DNA from: RAM1 sp943372515
Lineage (GTDB): Bacteria; Pseudomonadota; Gammaproteobacteria; Burkholderiales; Burkholderiaceae_C
DNA length: 64,000 nucleotides
Direction of reading: 5' to 3'
Assembly (NCBI GenBank): GCA_943372515.1
Contig: CALRYY010000001.1
Location: 62,001 to 126,000, forward strand
Position numbers and translations under genes: made by a program. The notes under the pieces are model-generated. The model was not told the DNA's origin. It worked only from the letters and a program-made list of their open reading frames with translations, and did no database searches. Shown here in pieces: positions 16,886-24,255 of this stretch; position 1 is the stretch's first letter, and the number at the start of each line of letters is the position of its first letter.

Positions 16886-18949
16886 ATGTCCGCCACCCCC
16901 GAAGACCCCGCCTACACCGCCTACAAGCGCCGCCTGCACCGCAACCTGGCGCTGTACATCGTCGGTCTGGCGGCCTTTTTGCTGCTGATGGCCTGGGCCG
17001 AACGCATGGGCATGTCCAAGGTGTGGCTGGGCCCGATCTTCCTGTTCGCCACGGTCATGATCTACGCGGGCATCGGCATCTACGGCCGCACGTCTGACGC
17101 CGAGGAGTACTACGTGGCCGGCCGTCGCATCCCGCCCGTGTACAACGGCATGGCCGCCGCAGCCGACTGGATGAGTGCGGCGTCGTTCATCAGCCTGGCT
17201 GGCGGCCTGTACCTGCAGGGCTTCTCGGGCACCGAGTCTCAGCCGGGCGGGCTGGCCTATGTGCTGGGCTGGACAGGGGGATTTTGTCTGGTGGCGTTGC
17301 TCGTGGCCCCGTACCTGCGACAGCTCAAGCTGTACACCGTCCCCGACTATTTCGGGCTGCGTTTTGGCGGTCGCTGGCCGCGCCTGATCGCCGCGCTGGC
17401 GGCCGTACTGTGCTCGTTCACCTATGTGGTGGCGCAGATCTACGGCGTGGGTCTGATCGCGTCGCGCATGACGGGTGTGCAGTTTGAAATAGGCATCCTG
17501 CTGGGGCTGGGCGGGGTGCTGCTGTGCTCGTTCCTGGGCGGTATGCGCGCGATCACCTGGACGCAGGTGGCGCAGTACATCATCTTGCTGCTGGCGTTCC
17601 TCATCCCGGTGTCCTGGCTGGCCTACAAGCAGCTGGGCAACCCTTTGGCGCCGCTGGTGTATGGCAAGCAGATCGAAAAGATCACCGAGATGGAGAAAGT
17701 GCTGAAAGACTCGCCGGCCGAGCGGCAGGTGCGAGAGGTGTTCGCCCAGCGCGCCAAGGAATACGAGGCGCGCCTGAATGACGTCGAAACCGCGCTGCGC
17801 AGGGAGCGTGCCGCGGCACAAGAGCGCGTGCGCGTCCTGAAGGCGCGCGACGCCGACTCAGCCCTGATCGTTGCCGCCAGCCGCGAGCTGGCCGCATTGC
17901 CCAAGGACGCCGCCAGCGCGCGCGAGCTGTGGACCCGCGCCATGGCCGAAAGCCACGAGCGCGCCAAACCCCTGGGCGGGCTGCCGCCGCACAGCCAGGC
18001 GTTTGCCGGAGACCCCCAGGGCACGGTCGATGAGCAGCATGCCTTCAGTACATCGCGTCTGAACTTTCTGGCTTTGATGTTCTGCCTGATGGTGGGAACA
18101 GCCGGGCTGCCGCATTTGTTGACGCGCTTTTACACCACGCCCTCGGTGGCGCAAGCGCGCTCGTCCGTGGCCTGGTCGCTGTTCTTCATCGCACTGCTGT
18201 ACCTGAGCGCGCCGGCGCTGGCGGTGCTGGTCAAGTTTGAGGTCATGCAGGGCCTGGTGGGCAGCAGCTTTGATGCGTTGCCGTCGTGGATAGGCCAGTG
18301 GGCCAAGGTAGACCCGGCGCTGATTTCGGTGGCCGACGTCAATGGCGACCGCATCCTGCAGTTTGGCGAAATCCGCATGGGTGCCGACATCGTCATGCTG
18401 GTCACCCCCGAAATTGGTGGCCTGCCCTATGTGGTGTCGGGACTGGTGGCCGCGGGCGGGCTGGCTGCGGCGCTGTCTACGGCCGATGCGCTGCTGTTGA
18501 CCATCAGCAACTCCATCGTGCGCGATGTGTACTGCCATGAAATCCGCAGCGATGTGACGCCAGAGCAGCGGGTGATCCTGTCCAAATTCGCGCTGCTGGG
18601 CATTGCCATGATTGCGGCGTTCGTGGCGGCGTTGAAGCCGGCCGACATCCTGCCGCTGGTAGCGGCGTCTTTCTCACTGGCAGCGTCGGCCTTTGTGCCC
18701 GTGATGGTACTGGGCATCTTCTGGCGCGGCACGACCCGTGCCGGTGCGGTCGCCGGCATGCTGGCCGGGCTGGGCATCACTGTGTACTACATGCTGGTCA
18801 ATTCACAGGTGATCCGCAATCTGGTGGGGCTGGAGCCGGGCGCGGCGTTGTGGTTTGGCATCCTTCCGGTATCGGCTGGCGTGTTTGGCGTGGGGTTGGG
18901 ACTGACCGTGGCGGTGGTCGCCAGCCTGGCAACGCGTGGCGGTGATTGA
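16886..18949 (+). CDS. VC_2705-type sodium:solute symporter with coiled-coil insert (paralogue 1)
   Basis: This 687-residue protein belongs to the SSS family, VC_2705/ActP-like branch. The core has YYVAGRRIPPVYNGMAAAADWMSAASFIS, CSFTYVVAQIYGVGLIASRMTGV, and GLPYVVSGLVAAGGLAAALSTADALLL, the last holding the sodium-site region. About residues 265-385 are a charged, alanine-rich, predicted coiled-coil insert not present in E. coli ActP (549 residues). D484-E495 form an EF-hand-like loop. A monocarboxylate substrate such as acetate is likely but not determined. Unlike the paralogue at 20935 it has no DUF4212 small-subunit gene before it. It starts 34 bp after ppsA, so it may be co-transcribed with it. 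Confidence 0.88.
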   Translation: MSATPEDPAYTAYKRRLHRNLALYIVGLAAFLLLMAWAERMGMSKVWLGPIFLFATVMIYAGIGIYGRTSDAEEYYVAGRRIPPVYNGMAAAADWMSAASFISLAGGLYLQGFSGTESQPGGLAYVLGWTGGFCLVALLVAPYLRQLKLYTVPDYFGLRFGGRWPRLIAALAAVLCSFTYVVAQIYGVGLIASRMTGVQFEIGILLGLGGVLLCSFLGGMRAITWTQVAQYIILLLAFLIPVSWLAYKQLGNPLAPLVYGKQIEKITEMEKVLKDSPAERQVREVFAQRAKEYEARLNDVETALRRERAAAQERVRVLKARDADSALIVAASRELAALPKDAASARELWTRAMAESHERAKPLGGLPPHSQAFAGDPQGTVDEQHAFSTSRLNFLALMFCLMVGTAGLPHLLTRFYTTPSVAQARSSVAWSLFFIALLYLSAPALAVLVKFEVMQGLVGSSFDALPSWIGQWAKVDPALISVADVNGDRILQFGEIRMGADIVMLVTPEIGGLPYVVSGLVAAGGLAAALSTADALLLTISNSIVRDVYCHEIRSDVTPEQRVILSKFALLGIAMIAAFVAALKPADILPLVAASFSLAASAFVPVMVLGIFWRGTTRAGAVAGMLAGLGITVYYMLVNSQVIRNLVGLEPGAALWFGILPVSAGVFGVGLGLTVAVVASLATRGGD

Positions 18950-18963
18950 CGCCCTGAAACTGT

Positions 18964-19479
18964 TCAGGCGGCAGGGCTGTGGGCCGCGACTTCAGCGGCA
19001 AAGGCTGCTGCGGTCGCGGGGCCGCGAGCCTGCCGCACCATACCTTCGGCGCGCGCAACGGCAGTTTGGAACTCTGCTGCTGTGCGAGCGGCCTCAATGC
19101 GCAGGCATAACTCTTCGGCCATGGGGCCCATCGCATCGGTCAGTTTGCGCACCGCCAGCCGCTTGGCGTCGGGCAGGCTGAGGGCTGGCGCTGCTGGCGC
19201 AAGCGGGGAGGGTGCGGTGACGGGCTGTATTGCTGGTACCGGCCCGGCAGTGGCTGGCATGGCACCTGCAGCCGCTTCAATGAAGCCGCCAGCCTCCAGT
19301 TCGTCGAGCAGTTGCGCTGTGTCGCCCAGCATGGCGGAAAGTTTGGCCAGGTCGTCAAACCCCTTCTTGCCGTCGATCAGGATCAACATGGACCGTTGCT
19401 TGGGTAGCAGCCCATGTTGGCGCGTGGCGATGGCCTCTACGCCCTTGGCCGACTTGTGATAGATCGCGTTCTTGTTCAT
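18964..19479 (-). CDS. Conserved-looking hypothetical protein, 171 residues
   Basis: I do not recognise this family by name. About residues 1-72 look like a winged-helix-type module: RSMLILIDGKKGFDDLAKLSAMLGDTAQLLDELEAGGFIE has the helix-turn-helix-strand rhythm seen in N-terminal modules of several betaproteobacterial signalling proteins. An alanine/proline-rich linker (73-105) follows. A helical C-terminal domain (106-171) contains RLAVRKLTDAMGPMAEELCLRIEAAR. There is no signal peptide or membrane span. It is divergent from the YggT-like/TPR pair across a 210-bp gap with OmpR-type repeats, and converges on symporter 1. Confidence 0.7.
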   Translation of the reverse strand: MNKNAIYHKSAKGVEAIATRQHGLLPKQRSMLILIDGKKGFDDLAKLSAMLGDTAQLLDELEAGGFIEAAAGAMPATAGPVPAIQPVTAPSPLAPAAPALSLPDAKRLAVRKLTDAMGPMAEELCLRIEAARTAAEFQTAVARAEGMVRQARGPATAAAFAAEVAAHSPAA

Positions 19480-19500
19480 CCCGGACCGCCATCGATTGTT

Positions 19501-19520
19501 TTTGTAAGTTCACTGTAAGC
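19501..19520 (+). promoter_or_regulatory. TGTAAG tandem repeat, copy 1 (OmpR-family-like site)
   Basis: TTTGTAAG-N6-GTAAGC contains TGTAAG twice with an 11-bp period, the arrangement bound by dimers of OmpR/PhoB-type response regulators. It lies 22 bp upstream of the minus-strand gene ending at 18964, near its start at 19479. A second copy is at 19627-19646. Confidence 0.5.
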
Positions 19521-19626
19521 CCAACTCGTGTGGCGCGTCGAGTGGCGTATTCACCGCAACACTAGGTACTCAGCAGCCACGCAGCCACGGGTAATCCCTG
19601 ACGGTGTTTTCGCGGTGTAAAGAATC

Positions 19627-19646
19627 TTTGTAAGGAAAGGGTAAGC
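19627..19646 (+). promoter_or_regulatory. TGTAAG tandem repeat, copy 2 (OmpR-family-like site)
   Basis: TTTGTAAG-N6-GTAAGC has the same conserved ends as the copy at 19501-19520, with an unrelated 6-bp centre. The half-sites TGTAAG and GGTAAG are again 11 bp apart. It lies 43 bp upstream of the plus-strand membrane-protein gene at 19690. The remainder of the 19480-19689 gap shows no coding sequence. Confidence 0.5.
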
Positions 19647-19689
19647 GCCCCTGCAAACCATGCGTGAACTTCTTCACGGTGGCAGATAA

Positions 19690-19986
19690 ATGCTTCTTTT
19701 CGTCAGCATCCTCAAGCTCATTGCAGAGATCGCCTTGCTGGCCATCGCAGGCCAATGGCTTCTCGGACTGCTGGCCGGCGCCAAGCGCGAGACCAACACG
19801 TTCTACCAGCTGTTCGGTGTCTTGACGCGACCGTTCGTGCGCGGCACCCGGCTCATCACCCCCAAGGTCGTGATCGACCGGCATGTGCCGCTGGTGGCCT
19901 TTTTGCTGCTGTCCTTTGTGTGGATCGCCGCCACGGTCACCAAGATCAGCATTTGCGTCCAGATCGGAGTCCAGCAATGCCAGTGA
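19690..19986 (+). CDS. Small two-span membrane protein, YggT-like
   Basis: The 98-residue protein has an N-terminal hydrophobic helix (residues 1-28), a polar middle with FYQLFGVLTRPFVRGTRLITP, and a second helix (about 66-88) VPLVAFLLLSFVWIAATVTKI. The R-P-F-x-R-G-x-R-x-I-x-P pattern resembles the YggT family, whose members have one or two such units and an ill-defined role in osmotic or membrane homeostasis. The match is by eye and modest. Its stop overlaps the start of the TPR gene by 10 bp, so the two are probably translated together, and the TGTAAG repeats lie upstream. Confidence 0.65.
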   Translation: MLLFVSILKLIAEIALLAIAGQWLLGLLAGAKRETNTFYQLFGVLTRPFVRGTRLITPKVVIDRHVPLVAFLLLSFVWIAATVTKISICVQIGVQQCQ

Positions 19987-20561
19987 TGCAGCGTATTCGC
20001 TACCTGTCGCTCAAGTGGTCGGCCATGGCGCTGCTGGTGTTTGGCCGAAAGGCCGCAGCAGCGGCCTTGTTTGATCAGATGCTCGCTGAATTTCCGCGCG
20101 ACGCTTACGCGATGGCCAGCAAGGCTCAAATGCATGTCCAGGCCGGTGAGCGGGCCCAGGCGCTGCAGCTGTTCAATGCCCTGGTCCACGACCATCCGGC
20201 CCATGCGGCGCACTGGTTCAACCTGGGCTTCATGCTAGAGGAAGACGGGGACTACCCCCAGGCGGAAGCCGCGTTCCGTCGCGCCACCGAGCTGAGCCCC
20301 GAACTTGACCGTGCCTGGTACGGGCTGGGGCTTGTCCTGATCCGCCTGCGCCGCTTTGACGAAGCGCTGACAGCGCTCAAACAGAACACCAAATTGCAAC
20401 CCATGAGCCCGTACGGCTGGTACCAGCTGGCGCGGGTGCATGTGGACCGGCATGAGCCCGATGAAGCGCGAAAGATCATTTCGCACCTCAAAAGGTTTGA
20501 GCCCAAAGTGGCCGCCCAGCTGGAACGTGAGACAGGGATTTTTGTCTCGTCCACCAGTTAA
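19977..20561 (+). CDS. TPR-repeat protein
   Basis: The 194-residue protein contains at least three tetratricopeptide units in about residues 30-150. The patterns AFRRATELSPELDRAWYGLGLVLIRLRRFDEALTAL and HPAHAAHWFNLGFMLEEDGDYPQAEAA follow the W-x2-LG-x-Y/F-A-P consensus. The N terminus (residues 1-30) is basic, then hydrophobic (LSLKWSAMALLVFGRKAAAAALF). It may associate with the membrane. The first start at 19977 overlaps the upstream gene; another ATG is at 19986. A scaffold role for the neighbouring membrane proteins and symporter is inference only. Confidence 0.8.
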   Translation: MPVMQRIRYLSLKWSAMALLVFGRKAAAAALFDQMLAEFPRDAYAMASKAQMHVQAGERAQALQLFNALVHDHPAHAAHWFNLGFMLEEDGDYPQAEAAFRRATELSPELDRAWYGLGLVLIRLRRFDEALTALKQNTKLQPMSPYGWYQLARVHVDRHEPDEARKIISHLKRFEPKVAAQLERETGIFVSSTS

Positions 20562-20673
20562 GCGGGTACTTGGAAGGTTGCGGCCCGGTTGCAGGCTGCC
20601 GTACAGACGGCAGCGGGTCGCTTGAGAAGGTCGCACACAACCCCCGGCGACGGGAACGGAAGGAGACAACGGC

Positions 20674-20931
20674 ATGCAGTTGACAGAAGGACACCGCATC
20701 TACTGGCGGAAGAACCTCAGGATCACAGCCATATTGCTCGCAATATGGTTCGTGGTTACGTTTGTCGTGGGCTTCATGGCCCGTGACCTCAACTTCACAT
20801 TCTTTGGCTGGCCCTTCAGCTTCTGGATGGGAGCCCAGGGCAGCCTGATCGTCTACGTGGTGATCATTGGCTACTATGCCCATTACATGAACAAGCTGGA
20901 CCAGGAGTTCGGCGTGGCGGAAGAGGAGTAA
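20674..20931 (+). CDS. DUF4212 sodium/substrate symporter small subunit
   Basis: The 85-residue protein has two transmembrane helices, ITAILLAIWFVVTFVVGFMA and MGAQGSLIVYVVIIGYYAHYMN, separated by the family motif LNFTFFGWPFSFW. An acidic tail follows. DUF4212 proteins are encoded directly before VC_2705-type symporters and are taken as their small subunit. Here the symporter begins 3 bp after the stop codon, so tight translational coupling is expected. A GGAAGGAGA ribosome site precedes the start. Confidence 0.93.
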   Translation: MQLTEGHRIYWRKNLRITAILLAIWFVVTFVVGFMARDLNFTFFGWPFSFWMGAQGSLIVYVVIIGYYAHYMNKLDQEFGVAEEE

Positions 20932-20934
20932 ACC

Positions 20935-23070
20935 ATGGCTGGCATGTTCGGTGATGCAGGGGGCGCCAATACGGCGGCCTCCAACGCTGCTTTCAAGCAG
21001 CAACTCAACAAGGTGTACGCGTGGTACACCGGCGGCTTCCTGATCTTTGTGGTCGCGCTGGCGATCCTGGAGCAGGTGGGTCTGAGCCGTGAATGGATCG
21101 GCTTTATCTTCCTTCTCGCGACCATTGGCCTTTATGCCGGCATCGGCATCATGAGCCGCACGACCGACGCTGCGGAATACTACGTGGCGGGTCGCCGTGT
21201 ACCGGCGGTGTACAACGGCATGGCCACAGGGGCCGACTGGATGTCTGCTGCATCCTTCATCGGCATGGCTGGCACGCTCTACCTGACCGGTTACAGTGGC
21301 CTGGCTTTCATCATGGGCTGGACGGGTGGTTACTGCCTCGTGGCGTTGTTCCTGGCACCGTACCTGCGCAAGTTTGGCCAGTTCACCATTCCAGACTTCC
21401 TGGGTGAGCGCTACGGTGGCAACCTGCCGCGGTTCATCGGAATCTTTGCCGCCATCCTGTGCTCGTTCACCTACGTGGTCGCGCAGATCTATGGTGTGGG
21501 CCTGATCACCACACGCCTGACTGGCGTGGCATTCGAACTCGGGATTTTCCTGGGCCTGGGCGGCATTCTGGTGTGCTCGTTCCTGGGTGGCATGCGCGCG
21601 GTGACCTGGACGCAGGTGGCCCAGTACATCATCCTCATCATTGCGTACATGATCCCGGTGGTGTGGCTGTCGGTCAAGCAGACCAGCGTGCCGATTCCGC
21701 AGGCCATTTACGGTTTCCAGCTGCAAAAGGTCACGGCCCGTGAAGACGCGTTGATCAAAGACCCCAAGGAACTGGAAGTGCGCAAGGTCTATGCCGATCG
21801 CGCGGCTGCACTGGCTGAAAAGCTCAAGGACCCGAAGGCCGCGCTGGCGGCCGACAAGGAAGCGGCGAGCAAGAAATTGGCTGACCTGAAGGCTAACAAC
21901 GGCATGGCGTCCGAGGTTGCTGCGGCAGAGAAGGCCATCGCAGCACTGCCCAAGGATGAAGCAGCCGCCAAGGCTGCCTGGACCCGTGCCAAGGCTGCCG
22001 CAGAGGCCCGGGACAAGCCGCTCGGCGGGATGCCGCGCCACGCCACGCAGTTCGCAGGGGACCCGAACGGTGACGCCAAGGCCAAGGAGACGTTCGACAA
22101 CTCCCGCCGCAACTTCCTCGCACTGATTTTCTGCCTGATGGTGGGTACGGCTGCCCTGCCGCACATCCTGATGCGCTACTACACGACGCCCAGCGTGAAG
22201 CAGGCGCGTGACTCAGTGACGTGGTCGCTGTTCTTCATCTTCCTGTTGTATTTCACGGCGCCCGCTTTGGCTGTGCTGGTGAAGTATGAGGTGTTCAACG
22301 TGCTGGTTGGCACGCCGTTTGACAAGCTGCCCGCCTGGATCAGCAGTTGGGCGCGCGTTGACCCGGCGCTGCTGAGCGTGGTGGACCTGAACAAGGACAA
22401 CATCCTGCAGCTGGGCGAGATCTCGATCGGCGGCGACATCGTGGTGCTGGCTACTCCGGAAATCGGCGGGCTGCCTTATGTGGTGTCCGGTCTGGTGGCA
22501 GCCGGTGGCCTGGCCGCGGCGCTGTCAACGGCTGACGGCTTGCTGTTGACGATTGCCAACGCGCTATCGCACGACCTGTACTACAAGATGATCGACCCGA
22601 ACGCCTCAACGGCCCGCCGCGTGACGTTGTCGAAGGCACTGCTTCTGGTCGTAGCCTTGGCGGCCGCATACGTGGCGGCACAGAAGCCAGCGGACATTCT
22701 GTTCCTGGTGTCTGCGGCGTTTTCGTTCGCAGCGGCTGCGTTCTTCCCCGCGCTGGTCCTGGGTATCTTCTGGAAGCGCGCGACCGGTATTGCTGCGTCT
22801 TTGGGTATGGTTATGGGCTTGGGTATCACTGCCTACTACATGGTCATGACCCATCCGTGGTTGCGTGGCGTGTTCGGTGTGACTTCACCCGTGGAACTCT
22901 GGTTTGGCATCCTGCCCATTTCTGCAGGTGTCTTCGGTGTGCCACTGGGATTTGCCGTGATCATTCTGGTCAGTCTGGTGACGCCCGCGCCCAATGCCAA
23001 AGTACAGGAGCTGGTTGAACACGTGCGCTACCCGAGCCTGAAGGGCACGGCCAAGAGCATGATTCACTGA
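20935..23070 (+). CDS. VC_2705-type sodium:solute symporter with coiled-coil insert (paralogue 2)
   Basis: This 711-residue SSS-family transporter is clearly paralogous to the protein at 16886. They share YYVAGRRVPAVYNGMATGADWMSAASFIG, LCSFTYVVAQIYGVGLI and GLPYVVSGLVAAGGLAAALSTADGLLLTIANALSHDLYY. An alanine/lysine-rich insert of about 130 residues (about 265-395) follows the fifth or sixth helix, with strong heptad character. D484-E495 (DLNKDNILQLGE) is an EF-hand-like loop at exactly the same residue number as in paralogue 1. With DUF4212 upstream it forms a two-subunit carrier, probably for acetate or another small organic acid. A terminator follows. Confidence 0.92.
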   Translation: MAGMFGDAGGANTAASNAAFKQQLNKVYAWYTGGFLIFVVALAILEQVGLSREWIGFIFLLATIGLYAGIGIMSRTTDAAEYYVAGRRVPAVYNGMATGADWMSAASFIGMAGTLYLTGYSGLAFIMGWTGGYCLVALFLAPYLRKFGQFTIPDFLGERYGGNLPRFIGIFAAILCSFTYVVAQIYGVGLITTRLTGVAFELGIFLGLGGILVCSFLGGMRAVTWTQVAQYIILIIAYMIPVVWLSVKQTSVPIPQAIYGFQLQKVTAREDALIKDPKELEVRKVYADRAAALAEKLKDPKAALAADKEAASKKLADLKANNGMASEVAAAEKAIAALPKDEAAAKAAWTRAKAAAEARDKPLGGMPRHATQFAGDPNGDAKAKETFDNSRRNFLALIFCLMVGTAALPHILMRYYTTPSVKQARDSVTWSLFFIFLLYFTAPALAVLVKYEVFNVLVGTPFDKLPAWISSWARVDPALLSVVDLNKDNILQLGEISIGGDIVVLATPEIGGLPYVVSGLVAAGGLAAALSTADGLLLTIANALSHDLYYKMIDPNASTARRVTLSKALLLVVALAAAYVAAQKPADILFLVSAAFSFAAAAFFPALVLGIFWKRATGIAASLGMVMGLGITAYYMVMTHPWLRGVFGVTSPVELWFGILPISAGVFGVPLGFAVIILVSLVTPAPNAKVQELVEHVRYPSLKGTAKSMIH

Positions 23071-23120
23071 GTTTGCACAGCTCAGCCCCTACCGGCCCAG
23101 GCGGGTTGGGGCTGCGATGC

Positions 23121-23155
23121 AACCGCCCTTTGCCGCAAGGCCGGGGCGGTTTTTT
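23121..23155 (+). terminator. Rho-independent terminator of the symporter operon
   Basis: The stem is AACCGCCC / GGGCGGTT, with an inner GCC-GCAA-GGC stem-loop, followed directly by a run of T. It lies 50 bp after the symporter stop. An additional CAGCCCC / GGGGCTG repeat at 23083-23114 precedes it. Confidence 0.85.
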
Positions 23156-23162
23156 ATTGGGC

Positions 23163-23168
23163 TATAAT
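23163..23168 (+). promoter_or_regulatory. -10 box of the rpsF-priB-rpsR-rplI promoter
   Basis: A perfect TATAAT with a good downstream purine start region lies 95 bp before rpsF. A clear -35 hexamer is not visible because the preceding bases belong to the upstream terminator tail. The predicted leader is about 85-90 nt. Confidence 0.7.
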
Positions 23169-23183
23169 GCTTGGCTTTGCCTT

Positions 23184-23217
23184 GCCGCACCACTTCTGAC
23201 GCAGTGGGCGGCTTTTT
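23184..23217 (+). terminator. Terminator-like hairpin in the rpsF leader (candidate attenuator)
   Basis: Stem GCCGC-a-CCACT pairs with AGTGG-GCGGC around an 8-nt loop, and five T follow. It begins about 10 nt after the expected transcription start and 45 nt before the rpsF ATG. The position inside the leader of a ribosomal protein operon suggests regulated premature termination. Confidence 0.55.
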
Positions 23218-23268
23218 CAACGGCCCTGCGGGTTCCTTCCTGGCGGGCCAAATCCACAAGGAGTGTCT

Positions 23269-23637
23269 ATGCGTCACTATGAAATCATCCTGCTGATCCA
23301 CCCGGATCAAAGCGAGCAGGTCCCGGCCATGCTGGAACGTTACAAGGGCATGATTGCCGCCGGTAACGGCAAGGTTCATCGTGTTGAAGACTGGGGCCGC
23401 CGTCAGCTGGCCTACCAGATCAACAAGCTGGGCAAGGCCCACTACCTGTGCGTCAACATTGAAGCCGACCAGGCCGTCATGGCTGAACTCGAGCACGCGT
23501 TCAAGTTCAACGACGCCGTGCTGCGCCACCTGACCGTGGTGCGCAAGAAGGCCGATACCGGCCCGTCCTCCATGATGAAGACGGTGGAGCGCGAAGAGGC
23601 CCGCAAGGCCCAGCAAGCGGAGTACGCCAACAGCTGA
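23269..23637 (+). CDS. rpsF: 30S ribosomal protein S6
   Basis: S6 forms a heterodimer with S18 on the platform of the small ribosomal subunit. The sequence begins MRHYEIILLIHPDQSEQVPAMLERYKGMI and contains the conserved VHRVEDWGRRQLAYQINKLGKAHY and HLTVVRKKADTGPS. The start ATG at 23269 gives 122 residues; an in-frame ATG at 23263 would add two. AAGGAG lies just upstream. The order S6, PriB, S18, L9 is typical of beta- and gammaproteobacteria and shows a single ribosomal operon. Confidence 0.95.
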   Translation: MRHYEIILLIHPDQSEQVPAMLERYKGMIAAGNGKVHRVEDWGRRQLAYQINKLGKAHYLCVNIEADQAVMAELEHAFKFNDAVLRHLTVVRKKADTGPSSMMKTVEREEARKAQQAEYANS

Positions 23638-23657
23638 CACGTGTCAGCTGGAACGCA

Positions 23658-23945
23658 GTGAACCAGCTCGTCCTGAGCGCCTGTATCGTCGAGGCCAACG
23701 CCTTGCGGTACACACCGGCCGGTATCCCCGCACTTGACCTGAGGCTCGAACACGAGTCCGAAGCGATCGAAGCCGGGCAGCCCAGGCAGGTCAAGGTGGT
23801 GGTCAAGGCGGTGGCGCTGGGTGGGATGGCCGAGACGCTCGGCAAACGGCCCATCGGCAGCACAGGCAGGTTCACCGGCTTTCTGGCAACTCCACGTAAC
23901 GGCAAGTACGCCGTTTTCCACATTCAGTCATTTTTGCAAGATTAG
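23658..23945 (+). CDS. priB: Primosomal replication protein N (PriB)
   Basis: The 95-residue protein is a single-OB-fold, single-strand-DNA-binding factor that stimulates PriA in replication restart. The family features visible are NQLVLSACIVEANALRYTPAGIPALDLRLEHES at the N terminus and a C-terminal GKYAVFHIQSFLQ. It starts with GTG at 23658, 20 bp after rpsF, and lies in the standard place between S6 and S18, which confirms the assignment. Confidence 0.93.
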   Translation: MNQLVLSACIVEANALRYTPAGIPALDLRLEHESEAIEAGQPRQVKVVVKAVALGGMAETLGKRPIGSTGRFTGFLATPRNGKYAVFHIQSFLQD

Positions 23946-23963
23946 TTTTCAAGAGGTCCCATC

Positions 23964-24245
23964 ATGGCCACGTTCAAGAAATTCAACAAAGACAAGCGCC
24001 CCAAGCGCAATACCCAGTCGCTGCTGTTCAAGCGCAAGCGCTTTTGTCGCTTCACGGTCGCCCACGTTGAAGAAATCGACTACAAAGACGTCGACACCCT
24101 GCGCGATTTCATTGCCGAAAACGGCAAGATCATCCCCGCCCGCCTGACCGGCACGCGCGCCATTTACCAGCGCCAACTCAACACTGCCATCAAGCGCGCG
24201 CGCTTCCTGGCCCTGGTCCCGTACAGCGACCAGCACCGCATCTAA
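23964..24245 (+). CDS. rpsR: 30S ribosomal protein S18
   Basis: S18 binds S6 on the 30S platform. The 93-residue protein has a basic N terminus (KFNKDKRPKRNTQSLLFKRKR) and the conserved core IDYKDVDTLRDFIAENGKIIPARLTGTRAIYQRQLNTAIKRARFLALVPY. It contains no zinc-type cysteine cluster beyond CRF. An AAGAGG ribosome site precedes it, 18 bp after priB. The operon context is decisive. Confidence 0.97.
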   Translation: MATFKKFNKDKRPKRNTQSLLFKRKRFCRFTVAHVEEIDYKDVDTLRDFIAENGKIIPARLTGTRAIYQRQLNTAIKRARFLALVPYSDQHRI

Positions 24246-24255
24246 GGGGACCCAC

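Noticed and set aside
20488..22164. A 558-codon open frame antisense to the symporter operon
   Set aside because: No recognisable domain, and it spans several genes and gaps on the opposite strand; a codon-bias shadow.
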